Shown piece after piece: positions 35,692-43,440 of a stretch of 43,709 bases of DNA; position 1 is the stretch's first letter, and every line of letters starts with the position of its first letter. The stretch covers positions 1 through 43,709 of the forward strand of contig NZ_MPPI01000042.1 in the NCBI RefSeq assembly GCF_001895925.1, given 5' to 3'. The notes below the pieces were generated by a model. That model did no database searches and was not told the DNA's origin. It saw only the letters and a program-made list of their open reading frames with translations. A program made the position numbers and the translations under genes. This DNA is from Phormidesmis priestleyi ULC007 (GTDB lineage Bacteria; Cyanobacteriota; Cyanobacteriia; Leptolyngbyales; Leptolyngbyaceae).

Positions 35692-36600
35692 TTGACAGCC
35701 TCACTCTTCAACGTTCAACGTCCTAAGCTGTTTGTTTGCGTTTTTCTCAATTCGAGAGAGTTGGCTCGATCGGTTCAGCAAGCTCTGATCGATGATGCAC
35801 CGGGCGCACCTCAAAAAGAACGCTACACCGTTGTCAGTCCAGAATCTGATCAGGCATTTTTTTCGCTGGTTGAGCAACAGAGACAGCAGCTTGACTGTTT
35901 GATTTTGCAAGACGGCTCTCAGTTGCCCGCTCTCATTACTTGGCTGCACAACCAGGCGACGCTGCTGCCGATCGTGATTCTGGACGCAACGCCAGATCCG
36001 GAGGCTGGAGTCGCAGACCTAGAAGCGTCAATCTTTCTATACCATTCAGCAGAAGTTCGGTTAGCGCTTAACAAGGTAGAGGAGATGGCGGAGTTTGTCG
36101 ATCGCGCGATCGATCAGTTTCTCAATCTTTCTCCTTCGTGTCGTTTGCCCAATGCTTCATCAGAACCGGATCTCAGCACTCAAAACTTCTTGCTGCTGCA
36201 CCAACGACGGTTGACCGAGAAGCTAAAAGAGCGATTGGGCTATCTAGGAGTCTATTACAAGCGCAATCCTAAAGCGTTTTTGCGATATTTGCCTCAAGCT
36301 GAACGAGAAGAGCTTTTAGCTCAATTGCGCGACAGTTATCGAGTCATCATCCTTAATTATTTTGTAGACGACAGTGGATTAAATCAAAGAATCGATGACT
36401 TTGTGAATACCATTTTTTTTGCTGATATCCCCGTCGCTCAGATTGTTGAAACGCACATGGAGTTGATGGATGAATTTGCGAAACAGCTAAAATTAGAGGG
36501 GCGCAGTGAAGAAATTTTGCTCGATTATCGATTGACTCTGATTGATACGATCGCGCACCTGTGCGAAATGTATCGTCGATCGGTTCCCAGAGAGTCTTAA
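35692..36600 (+). CDS. kaiA: Circadian clock protein KaiA
   Basis: 302 residues. The frame is open from 35620 and the only standard start is TTG 35692; no ATG or GTG precedes the conserved part. The product is full length. The amino-terminal pseudo-receiver is present (PKLFVCVFLNSRELARSVQQ, LDCLILQDGSQ), followed by the linker and the helical dimer domain that stimulates KaiC autophosphorylation (RLGYLGVYYKRNPKAFLRYL, RVIILNYFVDD, FFADIPVAQIVETHMELMDE, LDYRLTLIDTIAHLCEMYRR). It heads kaiA-kaiB-kaiC-purE on the + strand. The rare start codon may keep KaiA low relative to KaiB and KaiC. Confidence 0.96.
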   Translation: MTASLFNVQRPKLFVCVFLNSRELARSVQQALIDDAPGAPQKERYTVVSPESDQAFFSLVEQQRQQLDCLILQDGSQLPALITWLHNQATLLPIVILDATPDPEAGVADLEASIFLYHSAEVRLALNKVEEMAEFVDRAIDQFLNLSPSCRLPNASSEPDLSTQNFLLLHQRRLTEKLKERLGYLGVYYKRNPKAFLRYLPQAEREELLAQLRDSYRVIILNYFVDDSGLNQRIDDFVNTIFFADIPVAQIVETHMELMDEFAKQLKLEGRSEEILLDYRLTLIDTIAHLCEMYRRSVPRES

Positions 36601-36638
36601 TTGCAAGTTGCTAATTGGTTATTGCTCACGGCTAAATC

Positions 36639-36953
36639 ATGAGTCCATTAAAAAAAACTTACGTTCTCAAGCTCTATGTTGCCGGAAACACGCCCAACTC
36701 GATTCGGGCGATTAAGACATTGAACAATATTTTAGAAAAAGAGTTTCAAGGAGTTTACGCGCTGAAAGTGATTGATGTGCTTAAAAATCCGCAGTTAGCC
36801 GAGGAGGATAAGATCTTAGCAACGCCCACACTCGCCAAAATTTTGCCGCCGCCCGTTCGTAAAATTATTGGCGACCTTTCCGATCGAGAAAAAGTCTTGA
36901 TCGGGCTTGATCTGCTTTATGAAGAACTGCGCGAAGAGGAAATTGATGGTTAG
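36639..36953 (+). CDS. kaiB: Circadian clock protein KaiB
   Basis: 104 residues from ATG 36639, 38 bp after kaiA. The thioredoxin-like metamorphic protein binds phosphorylated KaiC and sequesters KaiA. The sequence is typical throughout: [60 protein letters not shown], and an acidic tail ([11 protein letters not shown]). The gap to kaiC is 117 bp, enough for its own promoter, as reported for kaiBC in some cyanobacteria, although kaiA-kaiB are close enough to be cotranscribed. Confidence 0.98.
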   Translation: MSPLKKTYVLKLYVAGNTPNSIRAIKTLNNILEKEFQGVYALKVIDVLKNPQLAEEDKILATPTLAKILPPPVRKIIGDLSDREKVLIGLDLLYEELREEEIDG

Positions 36954-37070
36954 AAAATCCGCGATCGCAGCGCGTAAAAGACTTTTGACAAGTCGCTATT
37001 TGGTGAACAAATTTAGCAGAGTTACTCCTAATTTCGGACGATCGTTGCTCCGGTTTAAAAAACAATTTTT

Positions 37071-38624
37071 ATGACTCAAACGAATCAAAGCGAATCACGC
37101 AATCAAGTAGAAATGTCAGGCGTTCAAAAAATTCGCACCCTAATCGAGGGCTTCGATGACATCAGTCATGGCGGATTGCCCGTCGGACGCACCACGCTGA
37201 TCAGCGGCACCTCTGGAACGGGGAAAACTCTGTTTGCATCTCAGTTTCTCTATAACGGGATCACTCAATTTGACGAGCCAGGAATCTTTGTCACCTTTGA
37301 AGAATCTCCAGCAGACATCATCAAAAACGCTCTGAGCTTTGGGTGGGATCTTCAAAAATTTATCGGCGAAGGGAAGCTATTTATTCTCGACGCATCGCCC
37401 GATCCCGAAGGGCAAGATGTCGTTGGCAACTTTGATCTCTCCGCCTTAATTGAGCGGATTCAATACGCAATTCGGAAATATAAAGCGCGGCGAGTGTCGA
37501 TCGACTCCGTAACGGCGGTGTTTCAACAATATGAGGCGGCAGGGGTCGTGCGTCGAGAGATTTTTCGGCTGGTGGCGCGGCTCAAACAAGTCGGCGTAAC
37601 CACCATCATGACCACCGAACGCATTGATGAATATGGCCCAGTTGCCCGATTTGGGGTCGAAGAGTTTGTCTCAGACAATGTGGTGATCGTGCGAAACGTT
37701 TTAGAGGGTGAGCGGCGCAGAAGAACCGTCGAAGTCCTCAAGCTGCGCGGCACGACTCACATGAAGGGCGAATACCCATTCACGATTACCAATCAGGGAG
37801 TCAACATCTTCCCGTTGGGTGCGATGCGTCTGACTCAGCGATCGTCCAACATCCGAGTCTCGTCTGGTGTGACAACCTTGGATACCATGTGCGGTGGCGG
37901 CTTCTTTAAAGACTCGATTATTTTGACAACCGGGGCCACCGGAACTGGAAAAACTCTGCTAGTCAGCAAATTTTTGCAAGAAGCGTGTCATCGGGGCGAT
38001 CGCGCCATCTTATTTGCCTACGAAGAGTCTCGCGCTCAACTCTCCCGAAACGCCTATTCGTGGGGCATCGACTTTGAGGATTTAGAGCAAAAAGGGTTAC
38101 TCAAAATTATCTGCGCCTATCCTGAGTCGGCAGGGTTAGAAGATCACTTACAGATTATCAAGTCAGAAATTGCCGAATTTAAACCCTCGCGAATTGCGAT
38201 CGATTCTCTCTCTGCCCTCGCCCGTGGAGTCAGCAATAACGCCTTTCGTCAGTTTGTGATTGGCGTGACAGGCTTTGCCAAACAAGAAGAAATCACAGGG
38301 TTCTTCACCAATACGACCGATCAGTTTATGGGGTCGCATTCAATTACTGACTCCCACATCTCGACGATCACTGACACGATCATCATGCTGCAATATGTGG
38401 AGATTCGCGGGGAGATGTCTCGTGCGCTCAACGTCTTTAAGATGCGCGGTTCTTGGCACGATAAAGGCATTCGTGAATATACGATCAGCGCTCAGGGCCC
38501 CGATATCAAAGGTTCGTTCCGCAACTTTGAGGGAATTATTAGCGGTTCACCGACTCGCATTGCCGTTGACGAAAAGACGGATCTGTCTCGCATCATCAAA
38601 AGCGTCAAGGACGAAAAAGAATAG
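37071..38624 (+). CDS. kaiC: Circadian clock protein KaiC
   Basis: 517 residues from ATG 37071. The double RecA-like ATPase is the clock's phosphorylation core. CI has Walker A GTSGTGKT at 46-53 and catalytic Glu77-Glu78 (VTFEESP). CII has Walker A GATGTGKT near 289 and Glu318-Glu319 (FAYEESR). The phosphorylation sites fall exactly on Ser431 and Thr432 in DSHISTITD, the same numbering as Synechococcus elongatus KaiC, with Thr426 in SITDS. All key residues are therefore intact. It is 3 bp upstream of purE, so the two are almost certainly co-expressed. Confidence 0.98.
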   Translation: MTQTNQSESRNQVEMSGVQKIRTLIEGFDDISHGGLPVGRTTLISGTSGTGKTLFASQFLYNGITQFDEPGIFVTFEESPADIIKNALSFGWDLQKFIGEGKLFILDASPDPEGQDVVGNFDLSALIERIQYAIRKYKARRVSIDSVTAVFQQYEAAGVVRREIFRLVARLKQVGVTTIMTTERIDEYGPVARFGVEEFVSDNVVIVRNVLEGERRRRTVEVLKLRGTTHMKGEYPFTITNQGVNIFPLGAMRLTQRSSNIRVSSGVTTLDTMCGGGFFKDSIILTTGATGTGKTLLVSKFLQEACHRGDRAILFAYEESRAQLSRNAYSWGIDFEDLEQKGLLKIICAYPESAGLEDHLQIIKSEIAEFKPSRIAIDSLSALARGVSNNAFRQFVIGVTGFAKQEEITGFFTNTTDQFMGSHSITDSHISTITDTIIMLQYVEIRGEMSRALNVFKMRGSWHDKGIREYTISAQGPDIKGSFRNFEGIISGSPTRIAVDEKTDLSRIIKSVKDEKE

Positions 38625-38627
38625 CCC

Positions 38628-39143
38628 ATGACTCAACCGCTAATTGGAATTATTATGGGCAGCGACTCCGATCTGCCGACGATGCAAGGCGCGATCGTCA
38701 TCTGCAAAGAATTTGAAGTGCCTTGCGAAGTGGCGATCGTCTCAGCCCACCGCACCCCCGATCGCATGGTGGACTACGCCAAGCAAGCCCATCTGCGCGG
38801 CATCAAAGTGATTATTGCGGGCGCAGGCGGTGCGGCACACTTGCCAGGAATGGTAGCTGCGTTAACGCCTCTGCCTGTGATCGGCGTGCCTGTGGCGAGT
38901 CGGCACCTGCAAGGCGTGGACTCTTTGTACTCGATCGTGCAAATGCCTGCTGGAATTCCGGTGGCAACGGTGGCGATCGGAAATGCGACCAATGCGGGTT
39001 TGTTGGCGGTGCAGATTCTCGCGAGTCATAACCCCGATCTGCTGGCAAGAGTGCAGCGCTATCGTCAAAGTCTCGCTGATCTCGTGATGGAAAAACAAGC
39101 CAAGCTAGACACAGTGGGCTACGAGAAATATTTAGAGACTTGA
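38628..39143 (+). CDS. purE: N5-carboxyaminoimidazole ribonucleotide mutase
   Basis: 171 residues from ATG 38628, just 3 bp after the kaiC stop. The enzyme converts N5-CAIR to CAIR in purine biosynthesis. Class I PurE motifs are present: [15 protein letters not shown] near the start, [10 protein letters not shown] with the catalytic His, [26 protein letters not shown], and the [13 protein letters not shown] segment. Length is normal. The lack of space after kaiC implies translational coupling. It is convergent with the stress protein gene, with 8 bp between stop codons. Confidence 0.96.
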   Translation: MTQPLIGIIMGSDSDLPTMQGAIVICKEFEVPCEVAIVSAHRTPDRMVDYAKQAHLRGIKVIIAGAGGAAHLPGMVAALTPLPVIGVPVASRHLQGVDSLYSIVQMPAGIPVATVAIGNATNAGLLAVQILASHNPDLLARVQRYRQSLADLVMEKQAKLDTVGYEKYLET

Positions 39144-39151
39144 TGATCTGT

Positions 39152-40030
39152 CTAACGTTTAGGCGGGAAGAACAACACCGGGTGCCAGCTTCGCCGAAGA
39201 ATCTCCCCCGTAAAGCTTGGGGCTGACCAGTCAAGCAGGTTGTTTCTGTTATCGGTCGAAAGGACGATCGCGCTCGTGTCTGATTCTTGAGCAGCCGCCA
39301 ACACTTGGGCGATCGGGTTTCCTCGTCTTACATCCAGCGTCACCTCGACTCCGCAGCTTACTAAGTCATCTCTTACAGGCTCTAGCGTCTCGCAAACCAC
39401 TTGCTGCTGCTGCGCTAGTGTCAGTTCGTGTCTGCCCCCTTCTTCAACAACCCAACAGAGAATCACTCCTTTAAGGGCTTGAGCGCTCTGGGTTTGAACG
39501 AAGTGCTTGATCTGCTCGATCGTATGCTTTGAAGCACTGCTATCGTCATAGGGCAACAGCAAATAGCGCAACAGATGCTGACAGCGCAAACTCAGTTCTT
39601 CAGAGGTGTAAGTTGAAATCATTTGCGGGCGCAGCGTTAGCAAAGGAATGGTCGTGCGTTGAGATAGCTCGGTCGTGGTGCTGCCAAACAGTTTTTCGGT
39701 CAATAGATTGCGAGGTTGGGTGCCTAAAATGATCACGTCGGCTTGGTGAGTCGTGACCATCTTTAAAATTACGTCTAGAGGTCTGCCTGCCTGCACTTCA
39801 ACTTTAACGTCTGCCCCAGCAGGCACTTGCTTTAAAGCAGCCGAAAGCACGTCTTGAGCGCGATCGATCTTCTCAGCATCTGCTTTAGGAATGGTTGCCT
39901 CCTCCCGAAGGGGAACGGTGTGTAGAAACACAAGATGAGTCATGCCACCTGCCACCAGACTAGGAACAAACTCAACCAATCGCTGTAAACCATCTGTTAA
40001 ATCGGTGCAAATTAGAGGGCGCTGAAACAT
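39152..40030 (-). CDS. Tandem universal stress protein (UspA family)
   Basis: 292 residues from ATG 40030. Two Usp domains in one chain. The first (about 1-135) includes FQRPLICTDLTDGLQRLVEF, ADVIILGTQPRNLLTEKLFG and STTTELSQRTTIPLLTL, a good match to the nucleotide-binding GxxGx9GS/T pattern. The second (about 150-292) includes RYLLLPYDDSSASKHTIEQI, TSAIVLSTDN and SFTGEILRRSWHPVLFFP, where the binding motif is degenerate. Probably a soluble nucleotide-binding stress protein. No operon partner. Confidence 0.88.
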   Translation of the reverse strand: MFQRPLICTDLTDGLQRLVEFVPSLVAGGMTHLVFLHTVPLREEATIPKADAEKIDRAQDVLSAALKQVPAGADVKVEVQAGRPLDVILKMVTTHQADVIILGTQPRNLLTEKLFGSTTTELSQRTTIPLLTLRPQMISTYTSEELSLRCQHLLRYLLLPYDDSSASKHTIEQIKHFVQTQSAQALKGVILCWVVEEGGRHELTLAQQQQVVCETLEPVRDDLVSCGVEVTLDVRRGNPIAQVLAAAQESDTSAIVLSTDNRNNLLDWSAPSFTGEILRRSWHPVLFFPPKR

Positions 40031-40210
40031 GAGCGAATCGACCTCCTAAGGGAGCTATGAGGCGTTTTCTTCACAGTATCACTCTTCAAGATAGGTCGTT
40101 CGTCGTACGGATTACTCACCTGCAATTACAAATTTAGACAGAAGCAGATCGGGGACGTTCTTCACTAGACTGAAGAGGCAGCCGTGTAGAGATCTACATA
40201 GATCGGAGAA

Positions 40211-41134
40211 ATGACTTTGAGCAGTTTGCAGATGTTTGAACTTGAGACGGCCGAGACGCTGGTGCGATTGTCAATTTTGCTGATTTTAGTGGTGGTGGTT
40301 GGTTTTTTTGTGGCGGCTGAGTTGGCGATCGTCTCTGCCTCAAAGAGCGAGATTTATAGTCTGTCTCAAAAAACGGACGATCCAAGCACTAGCAAAGCGG
40401 CTGAGTTGATTCATCACGCTCAAAATAATCTAGAGCACTATCTATCGGTGACGCAAACGGGCACGACTGCGGGAAGCCTACTCCTGGGCTGGTTAGGCGA
40501 GGGGGCAACCGTTCACTGGATTGAGCCTTGGATTAGTCGAATTCCGATCGATCATTTGCCTGTAATGATCACGTCTCATGCGATCGCGGCGACGGTTGCC
40601 TTTCTCCTCGTCACCTATGTCGAAATTCTTTTAGGTGAGTTAGTCCCCAAAGTCTTGGCAGCAAACGCTCCTGAACAAACGGCTCTCTTGCTAATTCGTC
40701 CGTTAGAGTTTTGCTCTCGGCTATTTTTTCCGGCGCTGGTCGTTCTCAATGCCAATGTGCGACTGCTGACATGGGGAGTTGCCCGCAAACCAAAAACAGC
40801 ATTTCTATCTGCTTCTGAGGCTCCTTTAGTTCAAAACGATGCTCACTCTGCGTTGATTGCTGGCTCTTTAGACTTGCCCACTATTAACGAGAAATTAGGG
40901 TTGAGTTTGCCGCTTCAGGAGGCTTATACGACGCTGGCAGGATTTATGATCCATCAGTTGGGGCGGGTTCCGTCTCAGGGCGATCGCATTCAGTGGAGCG
41001 AGTTAGAACTAGAGGCGGTTCGCGTCACTGACGATCGGGTTGAAACTATTTTGCTGCGTCAAGTCACCCGTCCGTTAGTCAATCTTGCTGTCGAGCCAGT
41101 CTTGGTCGAAGAGTCTCTGGCTTCTAGCCCCTAA
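40211..41134 (+). CDS. CNNM/CorC-like membrane protein lacking the CBS pair
   Basis: 307 residues from ATG 40211. The amino-terminal CNNM (DUF21) membrane domain covers about 1-200 (LVRLSILLILVVVVGFFVAA, ELAIVSASKSEIYSLSQ, HYLSVTQTGTTAGSLLLGWL, LLGELVPKVLAANAPEQTAL). It passes almost directly into the carboxy-terminal CorC_HlyC domain (about 225-300: LDLPTINEKLGLSLPLQEAY, TTLAGFMIHQLGRVPSQGD). In the usual protein of about 430-450 residues a CBS pair of about 120 residues lies between; here it is absent while both ends are intact in frame. Family members are linked to magnesium or cobalt efflux. Confidence 0.85.
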   Translation: MTLSSLQMFELETAETLVRLSILLILVVVVGFFVAAELAIVSASKSEIYSLSQKTDDPSTSKAAELIHHAQNNLEHYLSVTQTGTTAGSLLLGWLGEGATVHWIEPWISRIPIDHLPVMITSHAIAATVAFLLVTYVEILLGELVPKVLAANAPEQTALLLIRPLEFCSRLFFPALVVLNANVRLLTWGVARKPKTAFLSASEAPLVQNDAHSALIAGSLDLPTINEKLGLSLPLQEAYTTLAGFMIHQLGRVPSQGDRIQWSELELEAVRVTDDRVETILLRQVTRPLVNLAVEPVLVEESLASSP

Positions 41135-41173
41135 TTCCTTGTACTCTAGAGATAGTCTTACGAGGCAAATTTT

Positions 41174-41833
41174 ATGTCTCTAACCGCACAGCAGGTGGCA
41201 GACTTAATGCCCGATGCTACACAACTTGAGAGCAACGAGCCAGAGATGGAAAGTTCTTTGCATTACATCCAACTGGCTTTGTTGGTGGCTTGTTTAGAGT
41301 GGTTTTGGCGAGATCAAACTGACTTTTTTATTGGGGCGAATCTGACGATTTATTTCAGTCGCCAACAGCTTAAAAATCGCGATTTTCGAGGGCCTGATTT
41401 CTTCTTAGTCAAGCAAACCCAAAAGCATCCCCGCAAGTCTTGGGTCGTCTGGGAAGAAGATGGGAGATACCCCGATTTAATTATTGAGCTACTATCAGAT
41501 TCAACGGCGGATGTCGATCGCACCTTGAAGAAATCACTCTATCAAGATCGTTTTCGGACACCAGAATATTTCTGGTTTTCACCTGACACCTTGGAGCTGA
41601 AAGGATTGAGGCTTGTGAGTCGGGTCTATCAGCCGATCGCTCCCAATCATCAAGGTCTTTTTTGGAGCGAAAGTCTAGATTTATATTTAGGAATTTACAA
41701 CCAAAAATTACGATATTTTGATTTACAAGGTGAGCTTTTAATGTCGCCTGAAGAGGCTGCACTAGAAGCACAACGAAGATCAGAACAATTAGCTGCCCAG
41801 CTACGATCGCTCGGAGTTGAGCCAGATACCTAA
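41174..41833 (+). CDS. Uma2-family protein (PD-(D/E)XK fold)
   Basis: 219 residues from ATG 41174, 39 bp after the CNNM-like gene. It shows the Uma2 arrangement: SLTAQQVADLMPDATQLESN, NLTIYFSRQQLKNRDFRGPD, then WVVWEEDGRYPDLIIELLSD, followed by RTPEYFWFSPDTLELKGLRL. The Asp of DLIIE and nearby acidic residues are the likely metal site of the nuclease fold. The biological function of the family is not established. The carboxy end is a helix rich in Ala, Glu and Arg (EEAALEAQRRSEQLAAQLRS). It is the intact counterpart of the decayed copy at 8045-8582. Confidence 0.88.
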   Translation: MSLTAQQVADLMPDATQLESNEPEMESSLHYIQLALLVACLEWFWRDQTDFFIGANLTIYFSRQQLKNRDFRGPDFFLVKQTQKHPRKSWVVWEEDGRYPDLIIELLSDSTADVDRTLKKSLYQDRFRTPEYFWFSPDTLELKGLRLVSRVYQPIAPNHQGLFWSESLDLYLGIYNQKLRYFDLQGELLMSPEEAALEAQRRSEQLAAQLRSLGVEPDT

Positions 41834-41834
41834 A

Positions 41835-42152
41835 CTATAAAACCCCATTTTCTATCTCTTCTAGATAGATAAATTTAGGCGCTTTTACACCTGCTTTTTT
41901 TCTGATTTCTACTAACGTTGGCGACTCAAAAAACGTTCTTGCATTCTCTAAAGACAACCATCTATAAAGGTGAACAATGCTATTTGGATCACGATCGTAT
42001 TTTAATAGTTGATAACTGATTTCTCCAGCATCTTTTCTGATGTTGATGGCTCCATCAAAGATAGTTTTCCATGCTGGATAGTCTTCTACTTCATGAATAA
42101 TCAAAACATATTGCACAGTAATATCTCTATCATGTAAAGTTAAAACGCTCAC
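41835..42152 (-). CDS. Small dimeric alpha-beta barrel (ABM-like) protein
   Basis: 105 residues from GTG 42152; a second GTG at 42116 preceded by AGAGAT would give 93 residues starting VQYVLIIHEVEDYPAWKTIF and may be the real start. The pattern of strand-helix-strand with DRDPNSIVHLYRWLSLENAR and TFFESPTLVEIRKKAGV resembles the antibiotic-biosynthesis-monooxygenase/EthD-like fold of small dimeric proteins. No catalytic residue can be assigned. Convergent with the Uma2 gene (1 bp between stops). Confidence 0.65.
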   Translation of the reverse strand: MSVLTLHDRDITVQYVLIIHEVEDYPAWKTIFDGAINIRKDAGEISYQLLKYDRDPNSIVHLYRWLSLENARTFFESPTLVEIRKKAGVKAPKFIYLEEIENGVL

Positions 42153-42238
42153 TGTTTATCGGCGACGCGAAGGCTTTAACGATAGACCAAAAGCCTTTCC
42201 ACGTTCGCTTCAACAACTGTATCGTTATACCTATTAGT

Positions 42239-42481
42239 CTATGCAGATTCAAGATGAGTGACCGGAATTTGCTCAGTTCGTTCAGGCGACTTTTCTCCAG
42301 TTGCAACCGCATGAACAGTATGAAGAATATCGGCTGAGTAATAACGATTGCCACAAGTATCGCAAACCCCGATCGTCACATCTTCAAGAATGACAAATCC
42401 ATCCCGGTGCTTAAACGCCTCACGCTTGACGAAACGCGGTTGAACAGTTCCTTCGCAATACTCACATCGATATCCGTACAT
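42239..42481 (-). CDS. YgiT-type zinc finger protein, probable antitoxin
   Basis: 80 residues from ATG 42481; a TTG at 42496 would overlap the upstream gene and is less likely. Two CxxC pairs form the zinc site: YRCEYCEGTV and GVCDTCGNRYY. The YgiT/MqsA amino-terminal domain is recognised by this spacing and by the FVILEDVTIGVC segment. MqsA-type antitoxins carry an additional helix-turn-helix; this protein ends after about 80 residues (KSPERTEQIPVTHLESA), so it is the short zinc-finger-only form. It follows the DUF4258 gene by 4 bp, so the two form one unit. Confidence 0.82.
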   Translation of the reverse strand: MYGYRCEYCEGTVQPRFVKREAFKHRDGFVILEDVTIGVCDTCGNRYYSADILHTVHAVATGEKSPERTEQIPVTHLESA

Positions 42482-42485
42482 ACAA

Positions 42486-42794
42486 TTAGCCCTCAAGCTC
42501 AGTGACTTCGTAAACGGTAATGATCAAATAACGCTCACTACTTGCGAACCGTCCAACGACTCCGACAGGTGTTTGTCGATCGAGCGCGGTTCCTACTACT
42601 ATATATTTTGTGCCTCTAGGGTCATCTTTTTCAACTCGAATAATTTGACCGCTCAAAACAGCTTCCTCAACATCCAAAATGGTCAGAAAATCCTCAGCCA
42701 TTTCTTCCATTGCATGGGCTGACATATCGCCGAAGTCGAATCTTCTCTTTGATGCGGTCAATATCATTGCGAGGCACTTATTACTTTCCGTCAT
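42486..42794 (-). CDS. DUF4258-family protein, probable toxin
   Basis: 102 residues from ATG 42794; ATG 42767 (MILTASKRRFDFG) is an alternative. The family pattern is present: SAHAMEEMAEDFLTILDVEE, AVLSGQIIRVEKDDPRGTKY, IVVGTALDRQTPVGVVGRF and LIITVYEV. DUF4258 proteins have a RelE/BrnT-like small fold and are commonly paired with a YgiT-type zinc finger antitoxin placed downstream, as here. Ribonuclease activity is inferred from the neighbourhood and fold only. Confidence 0.8.
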   Translation of the reverse strand: MTESNKCLAMILTASKRRFDFGDMSAHAMEEMAEDFLTILDVEEAVLSGQIIRVEKDDPRGTKYIVVGTALDRQTPVGVVGRFASSERYLIITVYEVTELEG

Positions 42795-42820
42795 GGTAAG
42801 CCAATTCTAGAACTGAACGG

Positions 42821-43180
42821 TCATCGTCTGCTCGTTTTCACCTCGTCTAGAAAGTTGTGACCTGCTCCATCAATCATAAAAAAGTTGACACCACTACCTA
42901 GTAATCCGCCCGCAAATGGAATAATTTCTGCAATCTTGAAACCACCCTTGACGCTGACCTTGATTCCGAGTGCCTTTAAGACTGGAATCAAAACTGCTTT
43001 GGCAAACTCTTTGGCGGCTACGTCGTTAGCACCTTTAGACACTGCTTGCCTCGCCTTTTTACGAAGGCTGCCATCATTTGCTGCACCAGACAATACAAAA
43101 GTTTTGACATACTCGTCATTTGTATCTAATCCGTGAATCTCTGCGAGTACACCGCCCATTTCAATCAAGTGATACATCAA
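42821..43180 (-). pseudogene. EcsC-family gene, 3' part (frameshifted)
   Basis: 119 codons starting at TTG 43180 and continuing the EcsC family where the upstream frame stops: YHLIEMGGVLAEIHGLDTND, YVKTFVLSGAANDGS, KALGIKVSVKGGFKIAEIIP and FAGGLLGSGVNFFMID. The join with the upstream frame lacks one base: adding a single T to the TTT run at 43179-43181 would restore a continuous DIV-LMYHLIE reading. It may be a real frameshift mutation, a sequencing error, or a reinitiation site. EcsC-type proteins are membrane-associated and of unclear function. Confidence 0.75.
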
Positions 43181-43440
43181 ACAATGTCTCCGGGCAATGA
43201 AGCGAGACCCCAGGCACCGAGGGAAATGCTAGAAAGAAAGCCAGAGATTGCCCCTTCAGTCGTTACTTTAGAGGTGGCATGCCAGATTACCTCATTAGAA
43301 GCATCCTCTTTGTTATATCCTTTTGCTTTTAATGTCTCACGCGCATACTGCTTAAAACGATCTGGGTCGTAAGTAAGTTCCAAAATTCCCGTAACGCTGC
43401 CGTCAACGGTTGATAGAGCTTCTGTGAAAATGCTTGTCAT
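43177..43440 (-). pseudogene. EcsC-family gene, 5' part (frameshifted)
   Basis: 87 codons from ATG 43440 covering the amino half of the EcsC family: MTSIFTEALSTVDGSVTGIL, NEVIWHATSKVTTEGAISGF and LSSISLGAWGLASLPGDIV, then TGA. The glycine-rich SGFLSS...GAWGLASLP block is diagnostic. It overlaps the 3' part by 4 bases. In a normal gene the two pieces would be one protein of about 205 residues. Confidence 0.75.

Noticed and set aside
42153-42238. attC-like sequence on the minus strand after the YgiT gene
   Set aside because: There is an inner GAAGGCTTT/AAAGCCTTTC hairpin and a TATAAC word, but the outer arms are not complementary and the closing core is absent.
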